NCBI GenBank assembly: GCA_036006425.1
Contig: DASYPQ010000022.1
Location: 310,001-374,000 of the forward strand
DNA: 64,000 nt
Reading direction: 5' to 3'
Source of the DNA: DASYPQ01 sp036006425
GTDB lineage: Bacteria; Planctomycetota; UBA1135; GCA-002686595
Position numbers and translations under genes: made by a program. Position 1 is the first letter of the stretch; each line of letters opens with the position of its first letter. Shown one piece after another: positions 41,633-49,950 of this stretch. Under the pieces are notes generated by a model that saw nothing but the letters and a program-made list of their open reading frames with translations, did no database searches and had not been told where the DNA came from.

Positions 41633-43654
41633 GCTCGCCTGCGCCTGGACGTCGCGGAACACCGCCTGGTAGTGGAGCTCCGTGCCCGCCATCCCCGGCG
41701 TCACGTGGATCGGGATCGTCGCGCTCCCCGTCGCGTCGAACTGGAACGTGCTGACGCGCGTGAGCGGACTCGCGAGGTAGAGGAACGCCCCCGCGAACGG
41801 CGTCGTCGCCGGGCCGTCGCTGCTGAAGAGCACGGCGAGCACGCCAGCCTTCGCGTTCCAGATCTCCACCGCGAAATCGTTCACGGCGACCGTCGGCGAG
41901 CCGCTGGAGAAGAGACGTGGGTACCCGCCTGCCGCGAGCCGCTTCGAGACGCCGTAGGGAACGGGCGAGCGGCACGCCCCGGCCACGAGGTCGATCGTCC
42001 GCGTGCCCATGAGGACGGGCGCGCTCTTCCCGGCGAAGACCCACTGGTCGTACGCGAGCTGTCCGAGGTTGTCGGTCGTGTCCGTGTCGCGGATGAACTC
42101 GATGTACTCGCGCGACGTCGTCTGATGGTACACGTCGACGACGGCGGTGACGGCTCCGGCTGGCGCCGTGTAGAGCGTGTCGTCCCAGTACTGCTGCTCC
42201 TCGACGACGACGCCGACGGGCTTCGCCTGGACCGAATCGAACGCGGCGTTGCTGAAACCGCGCGGCGGGATCCGGTTGTCGAGGACGGTGGTGTTGTTCA
42301 GCGTGAAGTGGAAGCTCGCGCCCTGCGGCACTCCGGTCGCGGCCGCCATCGCCGCGTCGAGGCCCTGCCGGATCTCGTACACCTTCGTGTCCGCGGTCGT
42401 CAGCGTCGCGGTCGCGGAGTCGTAGGCACCGCGCTCGCCCACGAGCGCCCCCTGGGCATCGAGGAAGCGGACGTGGATCCACATCCGCCGCCCCTCGCCG
42501 TAGCCGGTCGGCAGCTTGTGCCCGCTCTGGTTCACGATCCGCACGCCGAGATCCGTGCCGATGGTGTAGAGCTCGAGATCGAGCGCGCGCGCGAGCATGT
42601 CGGCGTTGCGCGCGTGCGCGTCGGCGACCGACTGCGTCGAGAGCCCCGACTCGCTGTCGGGGTAGAGGTTGCGGACGGCGTCGAGCACCCACGAGTTCGC
42701 GCCCTGGAAGTCGTGCAGCGGGAGGTCCGTCCTCACGGCACCGCCGAGCACGGGTTGGCACGCCGTGCCCGTCGTCTTCGGCATGTGGCAGTCCTGGCAC
42801 GTGCTGACCGTCGGCGCGGTGCCGCCGAAGCGTCCGTTCGTGTCGATCGGCGCCTGCGCGTAGACGCTCTGCTCCCACTCGCCGAACGTGCGCTCGATCG
42901 GGAACTCGTCCCGCTTGTCGTGCGTGGGATGCTGCGCGTGGAAGGCGTTCAACGCGTAGGTCCCGTCGGGCTGGCGCGAGAACTGCGGATTGCTGACTTC
43001 GTGGCACGTGGCGCAGAGCAGCGACTCGCGGTGGAAGGGCGACGGCAGCCAGTCGTGCAGGAAGAAGTTCGGCCCGAGGTCGAACGGTCCGCGGCGCACG
43101 TCGGCGGGATCGACGACCATCTGGCCGTTGCCGATGCTGAACGGGACGAGCGGGAGCGCCGCGAGGATCTGCTGGTCGATCGGCGGGCTCGCGCCGGCCT
43201 CGTAGAACGGATCGACGAGACGGTGGCAGACGTGGCAGTTCGTGCCGTCGAAATCGCCCTGCGCGTTGTCGAGAGCTCCGCCGTCCGGCTGACCGCGTCC
43301 TCCGAGGAACCCGCCGGGCGCGTGGCAGCGGAGGCACAGGTAGCCCGCGCCGTTCATGTCCTGGTTCGCGATCGCGAGCGTCGCGCGGAACACCGGATCG
43401 CGGATGGACTGCGCCATGAGACTCGCGGCCCAGCGCGTGTACGGCTCCTGGTCGACGTCGTAGCCGCCGTGGCAGACCTGGCAATTCGACGACGGCAGGA
43501 TCGGCTGCGCGTTCGGATCCGTGAGGCTGCTGCCGGGCTGGCGGAAGTCGCTGATCGAGGTCGGCAGCGGCAACGAGGAGACCGCGTGCGCGGCGGCGAA
43601 CGCCAGCGCGGAGAGGACGACGGCCGACGGAGCGAGGAGGCGAGGGGAACTCAC
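41591..43654 (-). CDS. Secreted multihaem cytochrome c with conserved C-terminal module
   Basis: A 687-residue exported protein (GTG start, signal peptide ending near AAAHA). Five CxxCH haem sites are visible in the first half: CQVCH, CLRCH, CHVCH, CATCH and CQDCH. The second half is beta-rich with INQSGHKLPTGYGEGR-like segments known in cytochrome c family proteins of planctomycetes. The last about 120 residues repeat the module seen in the propeller and metalloprotease: SPTVAVNDFAVEIWNA, TPFAGAFLYLASPLTR, YQAVFRDV and a final LHVDFCL. It probably carries electrons outside the cytoplasmic membrane; no partner oxidoreductase is adjacent. Confidence 0.85.
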   Translation of the reverse strand: MSSPRLLAPSAVVLSALAFAAAHAVSSLPLPTSISDFRQPGSSLTDPNAQPILPSSNCQVCHGGYDVDQEPYTRWAASLMAQSIRDPVFRATLAIANQDMNGAGYLCLRCHAPGGFLGGRGQPDGGALDNAQGDFDGTNCHVCHRLVDPFYEAGASPPIDQQILAALPLVPFSIGNGQMVVDPADVRRGPFDLGPNFFLHDWLPSPFHRESLLCATCHEVSNPQFSRQPDGTYALNAFHAQHPTHDKRDEFPIERTFGEWEQSVYAQAPIDTNGRFGGTAPTVSTCQDCHMPKTTGTACQPVLGGAVRTDLPLHDFQGANSWVLDAVRNLYPDSESGLSTQSVADAHARNADMLARALDLELYTIGTDLGVRIVNQSGHKLPTGYGEGRRMWIHVRFLDAQGALVGERGAYDSATATLTTADTKVYEIRQGLDAAMAAATGVPQGASFHFTLNNTTVLDNRIPPRGFSNAAFDSVQAKPVGVVVEEQQYWDDTLYTAPAGAVTAVVDVYHQTTSREYIEFIRDTDTTDNLGQLAYDQWVFAGKSAPVLMGTRTIDLVAGACRSPVPYGVSKRLAAGGYPRLFSSGSPTVAVNDFAVEIWNAKAGVLAVLFSSDGPATTPFAGAFLYLASPLTRVSTFQFDATGSATIPIHVTPGMAGTELHYQAVFRDVQAQASLGLTNGLHVDFCL

Positions 43655-43714
43655 GCCAGGCCGGATTCTCCCCCCGCGAATTCGCTGGAGGAAGGGGGAA
43701 AACGAGAGGCCGCG

Positions 43715-44449
43715 TCAGCGGGCGTCTTCGTCGGGGCGTAGGACCTTCTCCAAGACCTCGAGCGGATCGTTGTGCGAGTGCGTGAAGCCGCGCCGCCGTT
43801 CCTCCGCGACCGTCGCCTCGGACCGGAACGCGGCGATGTACGCCCGCCGCCAGCCGTCCGTCGTGTTCCCGCCGGATCCGTGGATCGTGCGCTCGTGATG
43901 CACCGTCGCGTCGCCGCGCCGGATCTCGGCGGCGACGATGCGGTCGGTCCGCTCGTCGACGTCGGCGACCAGCGTGTGCGACCGGTCGCGATCGCCCTTC
44001 ATCGGGCGGTGCGGGCGCAGCTTCGGCTCCTTGTGGGAGCCCGCGACGAAGCGCATGCACCCGTTCGCGACCGTCGCGTCGTCGAGCGCGAGCCAGAACG
44101 ACGCCGTCCGCGTGTCGGGCGTCACCGGCCAGTACCCGAGATCCTGGTGCCAGTGGAACACGGCGTCCGGCTTCCGCGGCCGCTTCGCGACGAGCTGGTC
44201 GTAGTCGAGCACCATGTCGCTCCCCCACAGCTGCTCCGCGATCGACGCCGCGCGGCGTTCGTACACGTTGTCCTTCCATCCGGGGAAGTAGCGCCGCGGC
44301 AGCATCACGTTGACGATCGCGAACTCCGCGAAAGGCTTCTGGTAGTCGGCCGACATGTCGCAGAAGTCGCGACCCGGCACGGGGATCTCGCGCGCGAGGA
44401 AACGCTCGTACACGGCCTCGATCGCGCGCACCTCGTCCTCGGCGAGCAC
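43715..44449 (-). CDS. Phytanoyl-CoA dioxygenase (PhyH) family protein
   Basis: A 244-residue Fe(II)/2-oxoglutarate dioxygenase-like protein. HWHQDLGYW supplies the first His and Asp ligands, and TIHGSGGN with a following Arg supplies the distal His and 2-oxoglutarate site. The substrate is unknown. The GTG start at 44449 is the first conventional start, but the same frame is open back to 44542 and encodes a stretch that belongs to the family N-terminus (HEYRLSDEEIARFRGEGWLH, then LPGVL). The true protein is therefore about 30 residues longer. Either a non-standard start or a small frameshift after a GTG near 44535 is involved. No neighbouring pathway is evident. Confidence 0.8.
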   Translation of the reverse strand: MLAEDEVRAIEAVYERFLAREIPVPGRDFCDMSADYQKPFAEFAIVNVMLPRRYFPGWKDNVYERRAASIAEQLWGSDMVLDYDQLVAKRPRKPDAVFHWHQDLGYWPVTPDTRTASFWLALDDATVANGCMRFVAGSHKEPKLRPHRPMKGDRDRSHTLVADVDERTDRIVAAEIRRGDATVHHERTIHGSGGNTTDGWRRAYIAAFRSEATVAEERRRGFTHSHNDPLEVLEKVLRPDEDAR

Positions 44450-44542
44450 GCCCGGCAGATGGAGCCACCCTTCGCCCCGGAAGCGCGCGATCTCCTCGTC
44501 GCTCAGCCGGTACTCGTGCCCTCGCGACGTCCCACGGCGCCC

Positions 44543-45577
44543 CTACTCCGCCACGAGCTTCTTGAAGTCCGGCTTCGCCCGGAGCGACGCGAAGCAGGGC
44601 TCCTCCGCCGCGCGCTTCTTGAACTCCGGTTGCGCCTCGATCGCCTGCCGCAAGGCCTTCATCGCCTCGACGGGCCGCGAGGTCATCGCGTCGCAGCACG
44701 CGAGGTTGTAGAGCGCCTGCTCGCGGAACGACTTGGCGTCCTTCGAGTCGCTGCCGTTCGTCGCCTCCAGGATCTGCTCGCACACGGGGAGCGCCTGGTC
44801 GAACTTCTTCTGCTCCGCGAAGCACGCCGCGCGCGTGTCCAGCGCCACGAGAAGCGCCTTCGTCTCCTTCTCGGAGCGGTCGGCGCGCTTAACGAGCAGG
44901 TCCGACGCGCGCTGGTAGCCGCGCACCGCCGGCTCGTTCTTCCGCGCGTTGTACGCGAGCTCCCCGAGGTAGAAGTGCGGGACCCAGTCGTCCGGCCGCG
45001 CCGCGCACTGCTGTTGCACCCAGTCGAGCTGACCCGAGCCGACCTTCGCGGCCTCGTCGCGGAACGCGTACACGTCGGCGGGGTACCTGTACTTCTCCCG
45101 GTCCGGCGTCCCGGCGAGCGCGAGCGACTTGACGAGGCCCTCGATCTCGCTGCGCTTCAGCTCCTTCGCGTCGCCGCCCTTCAGCGGGAATGTGCGCGAC
45201 ACGTGCACCGTGATCAGGAAGTCGGACGTCGCGACGTACGCGTAGAACTGCGACTGGCCGATCGCGTTGCGGATCTCGACCTTGTACTGGCAGCAGGGTT
45301 TCTCGTCGATCGTGAAGGCCTTGAACGCCGACTCCTTCGAGTGCGCGTCCGGACAGCTCGCGGCCGCCACGAACGGGAAGTTCTCCTCCCACAGCACCGA
45401 CACCGACGCGTCGTTCGCCATCTTCCCGGCGAGCAGCGTCCGCCCCGGGACGAACATGCCCTTCTCCTCGGCGTAGCCCGGGATCGCCACGGAGAGCTCG
45501 ACTTCGTGCCCCGGGACCTTCGCCTTGACCGTCTCCGGAGCGGTGCCGAGCGCGAGCAGCAGGAGTGCGAGTTGCAT
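44543..45577 (-). CDS. Exported TPR-containing protein of unknown function
   Basis: A 344-residue protein with a short hydrophobic N-terminus (signal-like), a beta-rich domain (about 15-150) that includes a CCQYKVEIRN strand, and a helical second half. The latter has at least three TPR-like helix pairs, for example PHFYLGELAYNARKNEPAV and REQALYNLACCDAMTSRPVE. It may scaffold proteins in the periplasm. Its TAG stop lies just beyond the upstream frame of the PhyH gene, so the two are probably co-transcribed. A TAGACT hexamer ends six bases before the ATG. Confidence 0.65.
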   Translation of the reverse strand: MQLALLLLALGTAPETVKAKVPGHEVELSVAIPGYAEEKGMFVPGRTLLAGKMANDASVSVLWEENFPFVAAASCPDAHSKESAFKAFTIDEKPCCQYKVEIRNAIGQSQFYAYVATSDFLITVHVSRTFPLKGGDAKELKRSEIEGLVKSLALAGTPDREKYRYPADVYAFRDEAAKVGSGQLDWVQQQCAARPDDWVPHFYLGELAYNARKNEPAVRGYQRASDLLVKRADRSEKETKALLVALDTRAACFAEQKKFDQALPVCEQILEATNGSDSKDAKSFREQALYNLACCDAMTSRPVEAMKALRQAIEAQPEFKKRAAEEPCFASLRAKPDFKKLVAE

Positions 45578-45583
45578 GCGCCC

Positions 45584-45589
45584 AGTCTA
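45584..45589 (-). promoter_or_regulatory. Putative -10 hexamer TAGACT, 6 bases before the start at 45577
   Basis: Minus-strand TAGACT followed by GGGCGC and ATG. The same GGGCGC-ATG arrangement is seen before the DinB-like gene at 47430. Confidence 0.45.
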
Positions 45590-45632
45590 GCTTCCGCCTC
45601 CTTGATCGGCGCTTGATCGGCAGCGGGTATCG

Positions 45633-46910
45633 ATGGACCGCATGCGACGCGGCCTCGTCCTCGTCGGCGTCCTCGCGCTCGTCATCGCGTCGTTCGCGCG
45701 GCGCGAGACCGCGCGCACCGACGCGCGCGCTGCCGAGGTCGCCGTCCGCGCAGGCGCGCCGGGAAGCACGCCGATCGCGCTCGAGGCGACGGAACCGACG
45801 CCCTCCGACCGGACCGAAGTGTCCGCCCCGGTGGAGGTCGCCCCCGATCTCCCGCGGCTCGAGGTGCTCGTCACGTTCGCCGACGCGCCGCTCGCAGGCG
45901 CCTCGGTCGCGCTGTTCCCGTTCGGCGAATCCCAGGGATTCCTGACAGCCGACGACGCGAGCGCGCGCATCGTGGAGGAGCGGACCGGGCCGGACGGAAT
46001 CGCGCACCTCGGCGACCGCGTCGCCGCGACGTACCTCGTGCTCGCGACCGCGCCCGGCGGCGAGCAAGCGCGCGCGAGGATCGTCGTCGCGCCCGCTGCG
46101 CGCGTGCGGACCACGCTCGCTCTCGGCACGGCCGCGCTCGAGGGGACGGTCCACGACCTCGACGGCCGTCCGTTCGCCGGAGCCCGCGTGCTCGCACGCC
46201 AGGGCGACGTCTGGTTCGTGACGGCCGCGGACGCGAGCGGGTGGTACCGCCTCGGCGGCCTCACCGGAGGTTCCGCGCGCTCGGTCCGCGCCCTCGCTCT
46301 CGATCTCGCGGCGGGCGAGACGCTGCCGTTCGAGCTCGCGAGCGGCGAGACGCGCCGCGTCGACTTCGGATCGCCGAACGGTCGCGCGCGGTGGTCCGGC
46401 GTCGTCCGACTCCCCTCCGGCGCGCCGCTCGCGGGCCCGTTCCGGCTCTATTTCACGGGGTCGCCGGAGGCCGCGATCGGCAACACGCCGGTCGACGCGG
46501 CGGGACATTTCGACGTCGTGCTCCCGCCCGGGCGCTACGTCGCGCGTTTCGAGACGCCCGCGGGCCTCGCGCTCGGCAGCGCCGACCTCGCGGGCGCGCT
46601 CGTGCAGGACCTCGCCGTCCCGCGCGTCGTCGTGCGCGGCCGCCTGCGCTACGTCGGGACGAAGCATCCGCTCGCGAAAGGGCCGGAGCACGACGTCGCG
46701 CTCGCGCTCGCGAAGAGCGACGGCACGCCGGTGACGGGCACGTTGCTGCGCAGCGACGCGCGGTTCGCGTTCCTCGGCCTCGAGCCCGGAAGCTACGCGC
46801 TGACGACGAGCCCGTGGACGATCGCGGCGACAGCCGACGGGACGCAGCCGTTCGAGATCGGGGCGGGCACGGACGAGCTCGAGCTCGACCTCGCGATCAC
46901 CGACCCTTGA
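45633..46910 (+). CDS. Exported protein with carboxypeptidase-regulatory-like domains
   Basis: A 425-residue protein with one N-terminal membrane segment (about 5-21), a Thr/Pro-rich linker, and repeated beta-sandwich units. Examples are LEVLVTFADAPLAGASVALF, LEGTVHDLDGRPFAGARVLA and GVVRLPSGAPLAGPFRLYF. Its layout resembles the protein at 23834, but the sequences are not close. It likely sits outside the membrane as a structural or adhesive element. TATCGA at 45628-45633 overlaps the first ATG, so the ATG at 45642 (three residues later) may be the real start. Two copies of CTTGATCGGC lie just upstream at 45601 and 45612. The 3' end overlaps the DinB gene by 14 bases. Confidence 0.6.
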   Translation: MDRMRRGLVLVGVLALVIASFARRETARTDARAAEVAVRAGAPGSTPIALEATEPTPSDRTEVSAPVEVAPDLPRLEVLVTFADAPLAGASVALFPFGESQGFLTADDASARIVEERTGPDGIAHLGDRVAATYLVLATAPGGEQARARIVVAPAARVRTTLALGTAALEGTVHDLDGRPFAGARVLARQGDVWFVTAADASGWYRLGGLTGGSARSVRALALDLAAGETLPFELASGETRRVDFGSPNGRARWSGVVRLPSGAPLAGPFRLYFTGSPEAAIGNTPVDAAGHFDVVLPPGRYVARFETPAGLALGSADLAGALVQDLAVPRVVVRGRLRYVGTKHPLAKGPEHDVALALAKSDGTPVTGTLLRSDARFAFLGLEPGSYALTTSPWTIAATADGTQPFEIGAGTDELELDLAITDP

Positions 46911-47430
46911 GGTATTTCTCCACGAGGACGCGCCGGTGGTGCAACTCGTGGCCCGCGAGGACGAACGGGAACGCGCGCACGCGGAACGGGACGCCGGCGG
47001 CGGTCCCGACGCGCTCCCAGGTCTCCGGATCGAAGCTCTGGAACATCCGCAGGTGGCTCCGGCGCAGCAGGTCGAGCTCCTCGAACAGGTCCGCGAGCGG
47101 GCGCCGGTCCGCGCCGCCGGTCGCGACGTAGTCGTCCTGCTCCATCGACGGCAGCGGCGCAGCATCGCCGCGCGCCATGTGGAACGCGCGGTTGCCGAAG
47201 ACCCGCTCGGCGTCGAGCACGTGCCCGATCACCTCGCGCACGGACCACTTGCCCGGAGCGTACCGGTACGTCTCCTTCTCCGGCGCGAGCCCGCGCAGCG
47301 CAGCGCGCGTCTCCGCGAGCTCCCCGGCGAGCAGCGCGAGGACGTCACCCTTCGGGACGAGATCGACGTATCCGAAGTAGTACGGCGCCACGTCGCCGGC
47401 GACCGGACGCGGAAGGACGGCTGCTGTCAT
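46897..47430 (-). CDS. DinB-family protein
   Basis: A 177-residue four-helix-bundle protein of the DinB_2 type. The metal-binding histidines appear in KWSVREVIGHVLDAERVF and AGHELHHRRVL. The family is metal-dependent and includes thiol transferases (bacillithiol or mycothiol dependent) and detoxification enzymes; the cofactor in this organism is unknown. TAGGAT ends six bases before the ATG, with no ribosome binding site. Confidence 0.85.
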   Translation of the reverse strand: MTAAVLPRPVAGDVAPYYFGYVDLVPKGDVLALLAGELAETRAALRGLAPEKETYRYAPGKWSVREVIGHVLDAERVFGNRAFHMARGDAAPLPSMEQDDYVATGGADRRPLADLFEELDLLRRSHLRMFQSFDPETWERVGTAAGVPFRVRAFPFVLAGHELHHRRVLVEKYLKGR

Positions 47431-47436
47431 GCGCCC

Positions 47437-47442
47437 ATCCTA
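47437..47442 (-). promoter_or_regulatory. Putative -10 hexamer TAGGAT, 6 bases before the DinB start
   Basis: Minus-strand TAGGAT, then GGGCGC and the ATG at 47430. It lies within the 13 bases that separate this gene from the ABC permease, so DinB does not depend on the exporter transcript. Confidence 0.45.
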
Positions 47443-47443
47443 A

Positions 47444-49132
47444 TCACCTGCCGCCCGCGACGAGCGCGAGGTTCTCGCGCCTGCTCTTCACGAGTTGCGC
47501 GGCGAGAGTGCACAGCGGGAACGCGACGGCGATGCAGAACACGGCCCAGCCGAGGATGAGCGCGGCCGCGAGGCCCGGCTCGTGCATGCGGTCGTGCACG
47601 ATCGTCAGGACGAGCCCGGCCGGCGCGCCGAGCACCATGACGGTGACCGACCCGATCAGGACGGCGAGACCGTGCGGATTCCCGCCCTGGCCGGTCTGGC
47701 TCAGGTCCGCGGTCTTCGGGAACAAGGTCGAGAGCACCGCCGCGATCGGCGCGAGCAGTGCGTACGTCGCCGTGCCCGCGACGAGCACGAAGAACCACGT
47801 GAGCGTCGGTCCTCCCGGCGTCACGACCCAGGCGCACGCGAAGCACAGCGCGATCGACACGGCGTAGATCAGGAACCCGCCGGCCGCCTTGCCGCGGACG
47901 AGATCGACGTCCGAGACCGGCGACAGGAAGTGCAGCGAGAGGCCGGCGCGGTCGCTCGCGAACTGGTTCAGGTGGAACGCCTGGAGCGCGTACAGGCTGA
48001 AGACGCAGCCGAATCCGAGGAGCACGTGGCTCTGGCTGTTCAACATGGACCCGAACGGGACCTCGCCCGGGAGCCGTCGCGAGAGCAGCGCGAGGCCGGC
48101 GATCAGCGGGCCCGGCAGGAGGACCGCGAGGCGACCGCGCACGGAACGCAGCGCGTTCCGCGCGTGGACGACGGCGACGGCGCTCGCTTCCGGCGTCAGG
48201 AACGGCCAGCGCCTCGACGCGCCGTCGACGATCGTGCGGCGCCGGTGCGCGCGCTCGTTCCCCGACGCCGCGAGCAGCCGGCCGTGGACCGCGGAGGACG
48301 CCGCGTAGATCGCCGCCGCCTCGGCGGCCAGGATGCCGACGAGGAGCCACGCGGACTCGGGATGTCCCTCGACTTCCCTTTGCAGGGCGCGCGCGTACAG
48401 CTCGGACGGGAGCACCTGCGTCCACGCAGGGAGATTGCCCAGGGGCACGTCGACCGAGCGGACGTCCCCTGTCGGCTCGGCATGACGCGTCACCAGGAAC
48501 GCGGGCATGAGGCCGACCATCGAGATCAGGAGGACGAACACCAGCGTGAACACTTCGCCGCGGCGGCGATCGCGCATGATCCATTCGCTCGCGAACGAAG
48601 CGAGTGCGCTCAAGCTCACGACCGCGGCGATCAACGCGAGCGCCGCCGCGAAGGCGACGACGCCGTCCTCGATCCGGCCCGCGGACAGCAGCCCCGCGGC
48701 GAAGAGCACGAGCCCCGGGACGACGAATGCGAGCCAAGGATCCGCGAGCGCGGAGACCGCCTCGGCGAGATGGAGCGCGCGGCGCGGGATCGGGAGGAGG
48801 AGCAGGCGCGCGGCTCCGGCCTTCGTCCCTTGCGACGCGCGTCCGAGCGGCACGAGGACCGGGAGCGCGATGACGAGGAACAGGACGAGACGCGCGACGA
48901 GCAGCGCGGCGCGCGCCTCGTTCCCCCCGGTGCCGAAGTGGCGCCCCGCGTGGAAGCCGAGGACGGCGAGCAGCGCGGCGGCGGCGCCGAACGGGACGAT
49001 CAGGAGCGCGGGTGCGAGGACGCTCGCGAGGCGCGAGAGGCGTTCCAGGACGTCGCGGCGCTTCGATCCCTTGAAGCCGTTGATCAGGAGCCGCCAGCGC
49101 AGCCACGCGAACGCGCGCAAGTACCGGATCAC
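47444..49132 (-). CDS. ABC-2-like exporter permease
   Basis: A 562-residue membrane protein with about 12-14 hydrophobic segments in two groups joined by a soluble stretch (about 230-345). It lacks a recognisable substrate motif, but the coupled ATPase gene (GTGA overlap) marks it as the membrane half of an exporter. The substrate is unknown. The GTG at 49132 is chosen because of the coupling; the longer frame upstream is the shadow of the ATPase. Confidence 0.7.
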   Translation of the reverse strand: MIRYLRAFAWLRWRLLINGFKGSKRRDVLERLSRLASVLAPALLIVPFGAAAALLAVLGFHAGRHFGTGGNEARAALLVARLVLFLVIALPVLVPLGRASQGTKAGAARLLLLPIPRRALHLAEAVSALADPWLAFVVPGLVLFAAGLLSAGRIEDGVVAFAAALALIAAVVSLSALASFASEWIMRDRRRGEVFTLVFVLLISMVGLMPAFLVTRHAEPTGDVRSVDVPLGNLPAWTQVLPSELYARALQREVEGHPESAWLLVGILAAEAAAIYAASSAVHGRLLAASGNERAHRRRTIVDGASRRWPFLTPEASAVAVVHARNALRSVRGRLAVLLPGPLIAGLALLSRRLPGEVPFGSMLNSQSHVLLGFGCVFSLYALQAFHLNQFASDRAGLSLHFLSPVSDVDLVRGKAAGGFLIYAVSIALCFACAWVVTPGGPTLTWFFVLVAGTATYALLAPIAAVLSTLFPKTADLSQTGQGGNPHGLAVLIGSVTVMVLGAPAGLVLTIVHDRMHEPGLAAALILGWAVFCIAVAFPLCTLAAQLVKSRRENLALVAGGR

Positions 49133-49896
49133 TGCGCGAGCCACCCCATCGCCGGCAAGCTCGCCTGCTGCGCGCCGACGAGCTCGAGGAAGATCGCCTC
49201 GAGCGTCTTCCCGACGCCCGTTCCCGCGCGCAGCTCCGCCATCGGCCCCTGCGCGACCAGCTTGCCGCGGTGGATCACGCCGAGGTGGTCGCACAGCCGC
49301 TCGACGATCTCGAGGATGTGCGACGTGAGGAAGACCGTCCCGCCTCCCGCGACAAAGCGCAGGAGCAGCTCCTTGATCTGGCGTGAAGCGACCGCGTCCA
49401 CGCCTTCGAACGGCTCGTCGAGGAAGAGGAGACGCGGGGCGGGCAGGAGCGCGGCGGCGAGCGCGAGCTTCTTGCGCATGCCGTGCGAGTAGTCGGCGAC
49501 GAGATCGCCGGCGGCCTGGGCGAGGCTCATGAGCTCGAGGAGGTCCTTCGAGCGCTCCCGCTGAGCCGCCGCGTCGAGTCCGTGGACGCGGCCGACGAAG
49601 CTCAGCGTCTCGACGCCCGTCAGGCGATCGAACAGCGCGAGATCCTCCGGGACGACGCCGATGCGCTTCTTGACGGCGATCGGGTCCGCGGCGGGATCGA
49701 GGTCGAGGATGCGCATCGAGCCCGACGTCGGCTCGAGCAGGCCCGTGACGCACTTGATCGTGGTCGATTTCCCGGCCCCGTTGGGCCCGAGGAAGCCGTA
49801 GAAACTCCCGCGTGGGACGGCGAGATCGATCCCGTCGACGGCGACGAGGTCGCCGAAGGTCTTGCGCAGGGCGCGGGTCTCGAGCGCGAGTTCCAC
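49129..49896 (-). CDS. ABC transporter ATP-binding protein (exporter, ABC-2 type)
   Basis: A 255-residue ATPase. The Walker A motif is GPNGAGKST, the signature YSHGMRKK (a common variant of LSGGQ in ABC-2 exporters), Walker B is LLFLDEPFEGVD, and the H-loop is TSHI. It powers the permease encoded directly after it. The GTG start lies nine bases after a TAGGAT hexamer in the left arm of an inverted repeat shared with the divergent SGNH gene. Confidence 0.9.
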   Translation of the reverse strand: MELALETRALRKTFGDLVAVDGIDLAVPRGSFYGFLGPNGAGKSTTIKCVTGLLEPTSGSMRILDLDPAADPIAVKKRIGVVPEDLALFDRLTGVETLSFVGRVHGLDAAAQRERSKDLLELMSLAQAAGDLVADYSHGMRKKLALAAALLPAPRLLFLDEPFEGVDAVASRQIKELLLRFVAGGGTVFLTSHILEIVERLCDHLGVIHRGKLVAQGPMAELRAGTGVGKTLEAIFLELVGAQQASLPAMGWLAQ

Positions 49897-49902
49897 GGGG
49901 GT

Positions 49903-49945
49903 GGGATCCTAGCGTCGCGGCCGCCGAGTGCGACGCTAGGATCCC
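49903..49945. promoter_or_regulatory. Perfect 16-base inverted repeat carrying mirrored -10 hexamers
   Basis: The arms at 49903-49918 and 49930-49945 are exact complements around an 11-base centre. Each outward arm reads GCGACGCTAGGATCCC, so TAGGAT points to each divergent gene: eight bases before the GTG at 49951 and nine bases before the GTG at 49896. Both genes would be leaderless and share one symmetrical control site. Confidence 0.55.
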
Positions 49946-49950
49946 CTCTC

